Notes under the pieces: model-generated
The model's database searches: none
The model's input: only the letters and a program-made list of their open reading frames with translations
Told to the model about the DNA's origin: nothing
In this document: positions 41,773-54,800 of the stretch, in pieces
Numbering within the stretch: position 1 is the first letter of the stretch
Layout: each line of letters starts with the position of its first letter
Program-made: the position numbers and the translations under genes
Assembly: GCF_000003815.2 (NCBI RefSeq)
Contig: NC_049981.1
Location: forward strand, 977,328-1,041,327
From: Branchiostoma floridae
Lineage: Eukaryota > Chordata > Leptocardii > Amphioxiformes > Branchiostomatidae
DNA: 64,000 bases
Direction of reading: 5' to 3'

Positions 41773-42853
41773 ATGGAAACAGACGATCCAGACTTGAATA
41801 CGGAACAAGAATCCGAAGTCGGGGCACAAAACACAACTTTGAAAGAACACACAGACGGAAGATCTGATACATATAAGCAGTATGCTAAATATGAGACCAG
41901 CCATTTTTACGTATTTGGCGACATGGAACCGAACTTCCACGCGTATACGGAGGAAACCAATCGTGAAGTAACAACATCTTTGGGAGTGTCTGGACCTCCT
42001 GATAGTTCAACGACTGATCCAAGGGTGTCTGCCGAATCTTTGACCGAGTTGCAAAACAGTACCTTTGGCGAGAATCCCCCTTCAGAGGACACCAGGGATG
42101 TCCGCGATGACAACGATCCCCGGGTTCCCCCAAATATACCTAAAAGCAACGCCGGGGAACATCATCTTCAAAATCCTCCGGACGGTCTTCGTGCAAATCC
42201 GATGTACGCTGTAAGCGGTCGTCAACAGGCAGAAAAAGGCACGACGGCGGACGGAACAGATCGTAAAGTAACATCTTTGGGAGTGTCTGGAGCTCCTCAG
42301 AGTACAACGACTGATCCAAACGTGTCGGACGAACATTTGGCCGAGTCGCAAAACGGTACCTTTGACGAGAATCACCCTTCGGAGAACAATAGGAAAGTCT
42401 GCGATGACAACGATCCCCGAATCCCACCTAACATACCTAAAGGCAACGCTGGCGTTCATCATCTTCGGAATCCTCCGGATGCGGACGGTCTTCGTGCAAA
42501 TCCGATGTACGCTGCAAGCGGTCGTCAGCAGGCAGGGGACAATAACTTGAATAAGGCTAGCGCTGTCCGTGATGACAATGGTCCCCGGATCCCCCCTAAC
42601 ATACCTAAAAGCAACACTGGGGTACATCATCTTCTGAATCCTCCGGACGGTCTTCGTGCAAATCCGATGTACGCTGCAAGCGGTCGTCAGCAGGCAGGGG
42701 ACAATAAGGCCGTTCGTGATGACAACGATCCCCGGATCCCCCCAAACATACCTAAAGGCAACACTGGGGTACATCTTCGGAATCCTCTGGATCCGGACGG
42801 TCTTCGTGCAAATCCGACGTATGCTGCAAGCGGTCGTAAAGAGGCAGAAAAAG
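41773..42853 (+). CDS. X1: N-terminal cytoplasmic tail with four NPxY repeats
   Basis: 360 codons plus one base; donor GTACAA after 42853. ATG at 41773 has A at -3 and G at +4; a GTG three codons upstream is not a start. The first 110 residues are acidic and Ser/Thr-rich. Then four repeats of about 45 residues follow: [13 protein letters not shown], a spacer, [10 protein letters not shown] and SGR. Motifs are NPMY three times and NPTY once, each a perfect NPxY. Proline-rich PPNIP recurs too. The minus-strand ORF 42082-42774 is its shadow. Confidence 0.92.
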
Positions 42854-45800
42854 GTACAACTACGCTAAGTATTATTTACGATGGCCTGTGAAGTTTTTTA
42901 CGATATTTTCTGTTTTCGTTTATCATTTTCTCCGAAGCATGCTGGTCGGTGGTGAATGTAAGCTTGGATTGACTTGATACCCTTTGCCCTTCGGTAGAAT
43001 ACTGCGGCCTCTGTTTCCGTTTCGCGCTTTGTACTTGATGCCATGTGGTGTCAGCACTGGCTAGATCTATGTCAGCACTGGCTAGATCTATGTCAGCACT
43101 GGCTAGATCTATGTCAGCACTGGCTAGATCTATGTTAATAGTCTCTCTCACAAGTCTTCCCTTCCCTTCCTTCTCGAATGAAAAGGTTTGAAAAATTATA
43201 ACTTGATTGAAAGCTCTTTGTTAGGCTCATTTCTGAAGTATCCATAGACCATTTTGGGTGAGGAATCTGAACTATCTCATTGTCTATGCAGTCTCATTAA
43301 CGCATCAGTTACAGCAAGCTAACCATCTGGTTTTCAGACACACTTTGTTTTACGATACAGATAAGGTGTATAGCCTTTAATTTTTGTATTTTTTTTGAAA
43401 TTCATTTATAACAATATGAATAATGCGGCCTTTATGTTACTGTAGGTTTGCCAAGTCATAGACAAGGGGCAAGGTCTACTATATGACACGGTGTATATTA
43501 TCCTTTCTTTTTCGTTTCTGACCATTGTTCATGTTCACTTACTGATTTGAATCTACAGGCTCCTGTTCTATCAAGCGGTGTTTCTGCATTTTTGCCACTG
43601 TTGTCCTGGTAGGATCAACTATTGCAGGAATTCTCATTGGGCTGTTCCATAACACACAGGAGTACGGCATCCAGATGGTAAGACGTACGATCTTGAATAA
43701 TAGACTATCATAAGTCATGTTATTTCAGCACAACTAAAGTCAATTGGGATGGTTTCAACTGCATTTGTATAGTAACACCAGCCATGAACAGAAATGTGGG
43801 GGTGGGGTGGTTTTTTTTTCGTTTAGTAATATCAGTCACGTTAAGGACCAAGGATCATTTATACCCAGAAATTGTCTTTCTGCAGCCCAATCATACCCAT
43901 GGCTCCGATAACGGGACTACGTTTAATGTTACAATACCGGTAACTGTCATCAGCTCTTCTGCTAATGTACCTCGCTCCATTGTCCACAGCACCTATGGTA
44001 AGTGTATCTATTTGTCTTGATACTTATGCACAAACACATACTTAACTGGCACTAGTACATACCATGCTAAATAACTGTTTACATTTAACATGCATTTGAA
44101 CACGTACAAAGAAGCACGAACCCAGACATACACACACACACACAGACACACACACAGCAACAGAGCTCTAATATGGACTCCATTTATTGTTACAGTGCCT
44201 GGTGAAGTTGCCAGCTCTGCCTATGCCAACACCTCCATTCTCCACAGCACTACTGGTAACCATAGTTTCCTTTAACATTGACCAAACATAAAAATCACAT
44301 TGAAAGATAAACAAAGATAGGCACACACTAGTAGCGCCTCTTCCGACGTACACATGCTGCATATAGGGTTTATAAACCTGTTGTCGTTAAGAGCTCTGCT
44401 AGTGATATCCAGTATTTGAACAAGCTCAGAAACACATCGAAACACACACACAACTTTGATATGGACTACATTTGTAGTTGCAGAACCTGCCGTCGTTGCC
44501 AGCTCTGCTAGTACCGACACAACCACTCTCCATAGCACTGCTGGTAAATATATCTGTCCTAAAATTTACCATGTATCTGATTGCGACATATGACATTGAC
44601 ACATTCTTTTAACCCTCAAACCACCGTAGCTTTTTTGTGACGTAGATTACCGTATGGGGTCAAAACTGACCCCAAAACGTTTTGTACAAATACAGTTTTT
44701 TTTGTGTGAATCTTTTTGTGATTTGTGTATATGTATAGTTTCATCAATCTATGTGGGACAGTCTGACATGATTAGGTGAGAATACTTTTAGCTCATTATC
44801 ATAATTTATGCAAAAGATCACGAGGACCACATTTTGCACCAACGCTATTCAGACCGGGAAGGAGGTTTTTGATGCCTGTACCAGCTTCAATGCCATATAG
44901 CGCCTAAATGGCTTAAGCTAAGGCCACTAAACTTGGTAACTTTTTAGAAGATGTTAATAGCAAACATTTTCAGTGAACAAAGTATGTTAATCATTTTTTA
45001 TGTTGCCATGGCAACGGAATTCTGACAGACATATCTATTACGAAATTTTCTAATTTTGTATTAAACATTTAAGTTTTAAGGTTTTCTTGGCAAATAACAA
45101 TTGTTTATCACATTTTATAAAATTCAACATACATTTAAGGACTCAATATTCATAATTCATGCTAATTCGATGACGTCATCAGTCAAAATCCAAGATGGCG
45201 GCCGATATTACCTAGATGACGTCATAATGTCGTCATATGACATGATAATGGCACAAAAGTTGTTACAATAGTTTTGGCTTACATGTACATCATTCTCTGA
45301 AAATTTCGTGATCCTACGATAAGTAGTTTAGGAGTGGGTCGCAAAAGTTTGTTTAAAAAAATGCTGGGGTCAGTTTTGACCCCACTGGACCATGCATAAA
45401 CTTTCGAGGATAACTTAATCAACAATGAGTCAATCTCGGTAAAAACGTATAAGAAGTTATAGGACAGATGTACAAACAAACTCCTGGAAGGAAATTTGTT
45501 TTCGACCAGAAATGACATAATGGCACACATTGATATACGCCTGGGGTCAGTTTTGACCCCATGCGGTGGTTTGAGGGTTAAATTAAACTTTCGACTAGGG
45601 TGATTATTGAACTATTCTATTATTTGATTATTCTTGTAATGGATGTGTGTATTGTCAAATATTTAAGTTTCACATATCGATAATGTGCCAATGAAGGTGT
45701 ATTCAAAGCTACACGAGATATAATTCAACTTATGTACCGGCAATTATTTAAAAACAGAAGGCCAGGTGTACGTTAACGAGTGTACCAGAAACCCATTTAG

Positions 45801-48800
45801 AAAAAAATTAGACCAGATGAATAAAGACGGCGGTTACAATTGCGCCAGCCACTTATCTATGGATGGACTGGACAAAATTGTCACAAATGCCTTTACTTCT
45901 TTTGCAACAACAATCATAATCACTACATTTGTGGGAACTTGGCTAGAAACCGGTTTCATGTGTACTGAAAATATAACTTCTGTGTTTTAGATCTTGATGA
46001 GTGTGCCACGAATCCATGCCAGCATGGACGCTGTGTGAACAAAGATGGCGGCTACAAGTGCACCTGCTCACCTGGATGGACTGGACAGAACTGTCAGCAA
46101 GGTTATGACTTGACTATTATGAAATATTAACAACAAATCTATGGGATGTACAAGGGCTCAAAGCTGATTTTAAGAGCTGTTCACATTACTTTCCGCTTGT
46201 TCTAAAGAATTTGCTACTCTCTGTTCCATAGATAAATTCAACTACATTCTGGGAGGCGATAACCCTCACTGTGTACAAGTAGGCAAATATATCCACGAAT
46301 GTTTATACCGTAGAACTGATAGTGTTAATGACATGCTAGACCCTATATGTTGATTTAATCATACCTATAGATATCCATATATGTGTGTTTAGTTGTACTG
46401 TAAGTAGTTGTTATACACGTAGACCTTACGAAAGTCGCTGTACTTTTGTCGTGTCAATAAAGATTGTTGTATAAAAGATATTTTCTGTGTTGTCGTTTTT
46501 CCACAGACATAAATGAGTGCACCAGGGACCCTTGTGAACATGGACGCTGTGTGAACAAAGATGGCGGATACAAGTGTACCTGCTCACCTGGATGGACTGG
46601 ACAGAACTGTCAGCAAGGCACGTGCAATCTACAACGTATTTTCCTAGAGCCTATTTATTGACTAAAAATAAGCCTTCTCACTTTAGTCAGGACGCATGTG
46701 CGGCGACAGGAATTCTAGGTAATATGTCAAAGGGTAAGGCACACAAAAAGTAAACAGTCATTGTCTTTACCATTGTTTTGATTTGCATAACAATGTGCAG
46801 ACGGGTTTTGTTTACTTTTTGTGTGTCTTAACCTTTGACATATTACCTAGAATTCCTGTCGCCGCACATGCATTCTGACTAATGTGAGAAGGCTTATCAC
46901 CCCACAGATAGGTGGCACTCCTGCACGGGCTACCTCTCCTCTGTAAGGGTTCTTCTTGCGTCTTTCATGTGAGGAATGTGCGATATTAATGTCTTTTGTG
47001 TGAAATGAACGTATTAAGATTGTACAGAACTGAAAACTACCTTGGGATTGTAGACGTACGATCCAAAAAATGTGACGGCCTGTTGGTAGCTCGATTAATG
47101 GCGTTCCCATATCATGCTGTGTTACTCTAGAGAATTCCTTATTAGTCTTGCTACATCAATGGTTGACTCGTAAAGAAAGTGAAGAGTCAAAGATAGCATC
47201 TGACCTCATGGATTATAGCGCCGACTCCTTGTGAAAAGGGGCGGTAAAAATATGGTATGTAAGATCACTATTAATATTAGACATCGTCCTCGCTTCTCCA
47301 AAACATTTATATGCAAATTATGTTAGGCGATGCAATGTTCATTGTGGAGACCGAGTCGCACAGCTGCGTCTAATCAAAATTGGTCAACAAAAGAAGTCAT
47401 CAGGTCGACAAAGAAACATGCGTCGAATACTTCTGTCAAATACCAGCTATCCTGACGAATTTGAAGCAATTTTGACCACGAATTCCATCGACATTGTTGT
47501 AGTAACCAAGAAGTTGTTTCACCCCAAGCGTCAAGAAACAAAACCGCGTTGTTAACCCACCTAGTTGTACATGTTCCTACTCGTGCCAACGCGGTGCTTG
47601 ACCAGATCATTCGAACCGTCGGTAGATTCCACAAGTCTGTTACTACAGCGCCCCCTGGTGGGATGCATTGAAAATGACTGTGTCATACTGACTGGTGAAG
47701 GAAGTTGTTCGATCAATAGCAGCCACAAAAAAATAGTCAGACGTATGCATGACTCTGACGTACAGGTCTCTGATATACAATTTAGCCAGGCTGCAACAGT
47801 ATGTCTGTGCACTTGTTGGTCATAAAGCTAGCATCTATCTTCTATATCTGTTTCAATGCGCATACGTATCTAAAATATAAATATCCCATTTTCACACAGA
47901 CATAAATGAGTGTACCAGTAAGCCTTGCCAAAATGGGCGCTGTGTGAACAAAGATGGCGGATACAACTGTACCTGCTCACCTGGAAGGACTGGACAAAAC
48001 TGTCAGCAAGGTGAGTACTTGTATGTTTTTTTGCAATGACAGAAGTGTGCACTGCATTTATGGGGTTCAATTTAGTTAAACGCCGGTTCCAGCTGCATAG
48101 ACAAAGGTACGTTCTTGCACCTGTTTATAATAAACCTGGCATCTATATTCGATGTTTATCTCAATTACGTATACGTAATGTAAATGTAAATTTTCCGTTT
48201 TCAACAGACATAAATGAGTGTGATAGGAAACCATGCCAACTTGGGCGCACTACAAGGTACATAAATGTGAAAATTATGTGAATCTGTTGCAAAATTCCAA
48301 GAAAATGTGATATAATGTGAACCATTTTGAGGTTCAACAACATCACATTTTATTGCATAAGTTAACACATAATCACATAAAATAACATTCATGTCACGAT
48401 TCTGATTGCTAGCACAGAAATTGAGCTTTATGTGAAAAATGTTATTAGTTAACATCACATGTTTTCACATGTGCATTTCCCCAAAACGGTCTGGAAAAAT
48501 CACATTTTAAAATATATTTTACTTATGTAAATATCACTTTCTCAATGTAGTTATTAACCTTTAATTGTACTGTGTTCGTTTTATAGGCCACAGGCCTGAT
48601 GCAAATAAATAAATAGATAAATAAATAAATAAATAAATAAAAACATGTTATCTAAATGTGACATTGTCTGTGCACCCATCATGTGAAATAATGTGACTGC
48701 CAGTACCACAGGTATGGTTAAATATATTGCATTCGTGATGTTTCTTCTTCTTTCTATTTCTCCTGTCCAACCTTCAAAGCGCTTCATCTCCGTCGTTCCT

Positions 48801-51800
48801 GGACCGAATGATTTGAAATAGTCTAGTAAGAGTGGTCTAATACCTCCAGGCATTTTTTTTCTAATTTTTTTCTTCATATCTGCCTTCAAAACTGTATATT
48901 TTGGCCTCCTGTACCCTGATATTACAACCGAATGACCTTGGACAGAGGTGTCTTGATCATATGTCCATTCAGATTCAATAGCACTTTTGGCATACAGTAC
49001 AACAATATGCTCAATTTGCAATTTTGGCAGTTTTTTGACAAAGAAAGTACATTTTTGGCTCCTGTACCCTGGTTTTACAACTAAATTACCTAAAGTCTGG
49101 TAAAGGGGTGCACTAGATATTGATCCTAATGACCCATCTATAATTTTTGGTATGAACCACTTAAAATGATTTAATTGGGGATTTGGGGGTCATTTTCAAA
49201 TTGGCCAGAGGTCAACGACCTTCTCTGTCAGGTGCTAGGCATGGACATGTCTATAACTTAATCAAAGGCAGCCAATGATCTAGCCTGAATCAAAAATATG
49301 AGGAGGATTCGGCAGCCAATCAGCGAGGCTGATGTAATCTGGAAGAGTCCATTTATGCACGGGGGACTTTTAAAAAAAATTAAATTTTGGACTGGGTTGC
49401 TCATAAAAAAGGCTATTATTTCAGTGGGAGTATTTCTGGACTGGTCTATTTTGCAATTCAAATGGGGTGCGCTGTTAGATTTGATTCTTGCACGTAGGGG
49501 GCATTTTTAAAAATTCATTTTTGGACTTAGGTGATTATGTCAAAGTCCTATTTTAGCGGAAGTTTTTTTTTACATAGGGATATCACAGGGAGAGTCTATT
49601 ATTGCACGGAGGGGGATTTTTTTCAAATTCAGTTTTGGACGGGTGATGATTCAAAATTCCATTTTTTAGCGGAAGTGTTTTTTGACTGGTCTATTTAACC
49701 TTATTACATGGGGTGCATTAGAAGAGTCCATTCTTGCACGGAGGGAATTTTTTAAGATTCATTTTTGGGCTAAAGTGTGTTTAGTAGAAGTCATTTTTAA
49801 GCAGAAGTGTTTCATTTTCGCACATGGGTGATTTTGGAACAGTCTATTATTGCATGGGGAGGGAGATGGCTGAAATACGCTGTACTTGCTCTCAAACAAG
49901 GTAGCAGAACACAGTTTTCGGCCTATGGGGATTTCTATAGTTAAGGGCCTCAAGGTGACTAGCTTCGACGCAATGAAAAATATAGTAGGGTGCACTTTTG
50001 GAATACCAAAATCGGATATGTTTGAGTTGAAGGTACAAGCCACAATATATTAAAAAACAAAAAAATACTGTCGGCGTATCGTCTTCTCACGCCCTCTTTG
50101 AAATGCCCCTCTGCGGAGGTCACAGAACTGCAGCCGGCTCACGCTAGAAAGGCAGTTGCGTAATGGAGCGCATTTATACACAAAATAGAAAACTTTCACA
50201 ATCCAAACCATGCAGTCTCAGAGTCGACACCTTCCGTGACCACGTAGCACAGGTTATATCTGGCTGCCCCTCAAATAAGGCTTTTTACCTCTCCTTCAAC
50301 AAGTTTATCCGTACTATTTTATGTACCCGCGTCATACTCCCCGGGGTTCGCCCACTAATACTGTGTTCTGCTACCTTGAACGAACTTGACCTTGGATTTT
50401 TTTTCGTTCAGACAACAAAACTAGTAAAGATGTAAACTTCTGCCAATTAACTTTCCCCACTTTCAAGCGGTTGCTGAGATTTCGGCAACTTTATACTTTG
50501 GCACCTGCCACTAGTTAGGCCCCGTACAGGGCTTATAGAACGGGCCATTTAGTGGTCTCATTATCTGATCAAATTCACTATTCTGGCTGCTCTTTTCATT
50601 AAAACGGAGACAATCTGTGTCTGTTGTTACGTTAGGAGTGATTTAGGGTTAGATTCAAGGTTAGTTGCCGCAGAAAAGGGGGGGGGGGGTGCGGGTTTCG
50701 GGCCAAAGGCGCTTTCACACTAAGTCCCATAGTTAAGCATAGGGAAAGGCCCAAAGTGGCCGTTGCCATGGCAACGGCCGTCTGACGGTAGAACAAACAG
50801 GCTTATTTCAAGGGAGTCTACGCCAGGACCTGGCATACCAAGCAACTTTGCCCAAATATAACGCTTTTGTCAGTTTTTGGCCAATACCCGTTGCGGTTGA
50901 ACGAACTTGACCTTGGATTTTTTTTCGTTCAGACAACAAAACTAGTAAAGATGTAAACTTCTGCCAAGTAACTTTCCCCACTTTCAAGCGGTTGCTGAGA
51001 TTTCGGCAACTTTATACTTTGGCACCTGCCACTAGTTAGGCCCCGTACAGGGCTTATAGAACGGGCCATTTAGTGGTCTCATTATCTGATCAAATTCACT
51101 ATTCTGGCTGCTCTTTTCATTAAAACGGAGACAATCTGTGTCTGTTGTTACTTTAGGAGTGATTTAGGGTTAGATTCAAGGTTAGTTGCCGCAGAAAGGG
51201 GGGGGGGGTGCGGGTTTCGGGCCAAAGGCGCTTTCACACTAAGTCCCATAGTTAAGCATAGGGAAAGGCCCAAAGTGGCCGTTGCCATGGCAACGGCCGT
51301 CTGACGGTAGAACAAACAGGCTTATTTCAAGGGAGTCTACGCCAGGACCTGACATACCAAGCAACTTTGCCCAAATATAACGCTTTTGTCAGTTTTTGGC
51401 CAATACCCGTTGCGGTTGAAGGTAGCAGAACACAGTTTTCGGCCTATGGGGATTTCTATAGTTAAGGGCCTCAAGGTGACTAGCTTCGACGCAATGAAAA
51501 ATATAGTAGGGTGCACTTTTGGAATACCAAAATCGGATATGTTTGAGTTGAAGGTACAAGCCACAATATATTAAAAAACAAAAAAATACTGTCGGCGTAT
51601 CGTCTTCTCACGCCCTCTTTGAAATGCCCCTCTGCGGAGGTCACAGAACTGCAGCCGGCTCACGCTAGAAAGGCAGTTGCGTAATGGAGCGCATTTATAC
51701 ACAAAATAGAAAACTGGCACAATCCAAACCATGCAGTCTCAGAGTCGACACCTTCCGTGACCACGTAGCACAGGTTATATCTGGCTGCCCCTCAAATAAG

Positions 51801-54800
51801 GCTTTTTACCTCTCCTTCAACAAGTTTATCCGTACTATTTTATGTACCCGCGTCATACACCCCGGGGTTCGCCCACTAATACTGTGTTCTGCTACCTTGA
51901 ACGAACTTGACCTTGGATTTTTTTTCGTTCAGACAACAAAACTAGTAAAGATGTAAACTTCTGCCAAGTAACTTTCCCCACTTTCAAGCGGTTGCTGAGA
52001 TTTCGGCAACTTTATACTTTGGCACCTGCCACTAGTTAGGCCCCGTACAGGGCTTATAGAACGGGCCATTTAGTGGTCTCATTATCTGATCAAATTCACT
52101 ATTCTGGCTGCTCTTTTCATTAAAACGGAGACAATCTGTGTCTGTTGTTACGTTAGGAGTGATTTAGGGTTAGATTCAAGGTTAGTTGCCGCAGAAAAGG
52201 GGGGGGGGGGGGGGGGTTTCGGGCCAAAGGCGCTTTCACACTAAGTCCCATAGTTAAGCATAGGGAAAGGCCCAAAGTGGCCGTTGCCATGGCAACGGCC
52301 GTCTGACGGTAGAACAAACAGGCTTATTTCAAGGGAGTCTACGCCAGGACCTGGCATACCAAGCAACTTTGCCCAAATATAACGCTTTTGTCAGTTTTTG
52401 GCCAATACCCGTTGCGGTTGAACGAACTTGACCTTGGATTTTTTTTCGTTCAGACAACAAAACTAGTAAAGATGTAAACTTCTGCCAAGTAACTTTCCCC
52501 ACTTTCAAGCGGTTGCTGAGATTTCGGCAACTTTATACTTTGGCACCTGCCACTAGTTAGGCCCCGTACAGGGCTTATAGAACGGGCCATTTAGTGGTCT
52601 CATTATCTGATCAAATTCACTATTCTGGCTGCTCTTTTCATTAAAACGGAGACAATCTGTGTCTGTTGTTACGTTAGGAGTGATTTAGGGTTAGATTCAA
52701 GGTTAGTTGCCGCAGAAAAGGGGGGGGGGTGCGGGTTTCGGGCCAAAGGCGCTTTCACACTAAGTCCCATAGTTAAGCATAGGGAAAGGCCCAAAGTGGC
52801 CGTTGCCATGGCAACGGCCGTCTGACGGTAGAACAAACAGGCTTATTTCAAGGGAGTCTACGCCAGGACCTGGCATACCAAGCAACTTTGCCCAAATATA
52901 ACGCTTTTGTCAGTTTTTGGCCAATACCCGTTGCGGTTGAAGGTAGCAGAACACAGTTTTCGGCCTATGGGGATTTCTATAGTTAAGGGCCTCAAGGTGA
53001 CTAGCTTCGACGCAATGAAAAATATAGTAGGGTGCACTTTTGGAATACCAAAATCGGATATGTTTGAGTTGAAGGTACAAGCCACAATATATTAAAAAAC
53101 AAAAAAATACTGTCGGCGTATCGTCTTCTCACGCCCTCTTTGAAATGCCCCTCTGCGGAGGTCACAGAACTGCAGCCGGCTCACGCTAGAAAGGCAGTTG
53201 CGTAATGGAGCGCATTTATACACAAAATAGAAAACTTTCACAATCCAAACCATGCAGTCTCAGAGTCGACACCTTCCGTGACCACGTAGCACAGGTTATA
53301 TCTGGCTGCCCCTCAAATAAGGCTTTTTACCTCTCCTTCAACAAGTTTATCCGTACTATTTTATGTACCCGCGTCATACTCCCCGGGGTTCGCCCACTAA
53401 TACTGTGTTCTGCTACCTTGAACGAACTTGACCTTGGATTTTTTTTCGTTCAGACAACAAAACTAGTAAAGATGTAAACTTCTGCCAAGTAACTTTCCCC
53501 ACTTTCAAGCGGTTGCTGAGATTTCGGCAACTTTATACTTTGGCACCTGCCACTAGTTAGGCCCCGTACAGGGCTTATAGAACGGGCCATTTAGTGGTCT
53601 CATTATCTGATCAAATTCACTATTCTGGCTGCTCTTTTCATTAAAACGGAGACAATCTGTGTCTGTTGTTACGTTAGGAGTGATTTAGGGTTAGATTCAA
53701 GGTTAGTTGCCGCAGAAAAGGGGGGGGGGGGTGCGGGTTTCGGGCCAAAGGCGCTTTCACACTAAGTCCCATAGTTAAGCATAGGGAAAGGCCCAAAGTG
53801 GCCGTTGCCATGGCAACGGCCGTCTGACGGTAGAACAAACAGGCTTATTTCAAGGGAGTCTACGCCAGGACCTGGCATACCAAGCAACTTTGCCCAAATA
53901 TAACGCTTTTGTCAGTTTATACTGTGTTCTGCTACCTTGAACGAACTTGACCTTGGATTTTTTTTCGTTCAGACAACAAAACTAGTAAAGATGAAAACTT
54001 CTGCCAATTAACTTTCCCCACTTTCAAGCGGTTGCTGAGATTTCGGCAACTTTATACTTTGGCACCTGCCACTAGGTAGGCCCCGTACAGGGCTTATAGA
54101 ACGGGCCATTTAGTGGTCTCATTATCTGATCAAATTCACTATTCTGGCTGCTCTTTTCATTAAAACGGAGACAATCTGTGTCTGTTGTTACGTTAGGAGT
54201 GATTTAGGGTCAGATTCAAGGTTAGTTGCCGCAGAAAAGGGGGGGGGGGGTGCGGGTTTCGGGCCAAAGGCGCTTTCACACTAAGTCCCATAGTTAAGCA
54301 TAGGGAAAGGCCCAAAGTGGCCGTTGCCATGGCAACGGCCGTCTGACGGTAGAACAAACAGGCTTATTTCAAGGGAGTCTACGCCAGGACCTGACATACC
54401 AAGCAACTTTGCCCAAATATAACGCTTTTGTCAGTTTTTGGCCAATACCCGTTGCGGTTGAAGGTAGCAGAACACAGTTTTCGGCCTATGGGGATTTCTA
54501 TAGTTAAGGGCCTCAAGGTGACTAGCTTCGACGCAATGAAAAATATAGTAGGGTGCACTTTTGGAATACCAAAATCGGATATGTTTGAGTTGAAGGTACA
54601 AGCCACAATATATTAAAAAACAAAAAAATACTGTCGGCGTATCGTCTTCTCACGCCCTCTTTGAAATGCCCCTCTGCGGAGGTCACAGAACAGTTTATCC
54701 GTACTATTTTATGTACCCGCGTCATACTCCCCGGGGTTCGCCCACTAATACTGTGTTCTGCTACCTTGAACGAACTTGACCTTGGATTTTTTTTCGTTCA

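Noticed and set aside
42082-42774. Minus-strand ORF of 230 aa
   Set aside because: Exact shadow of the repetitive X1 exon on the plus strand.
50640-50660. Telomere-like TTAGGGTTAG in unit B
   Set aside because: Less than two units, once per B copy; not a telomeric array.
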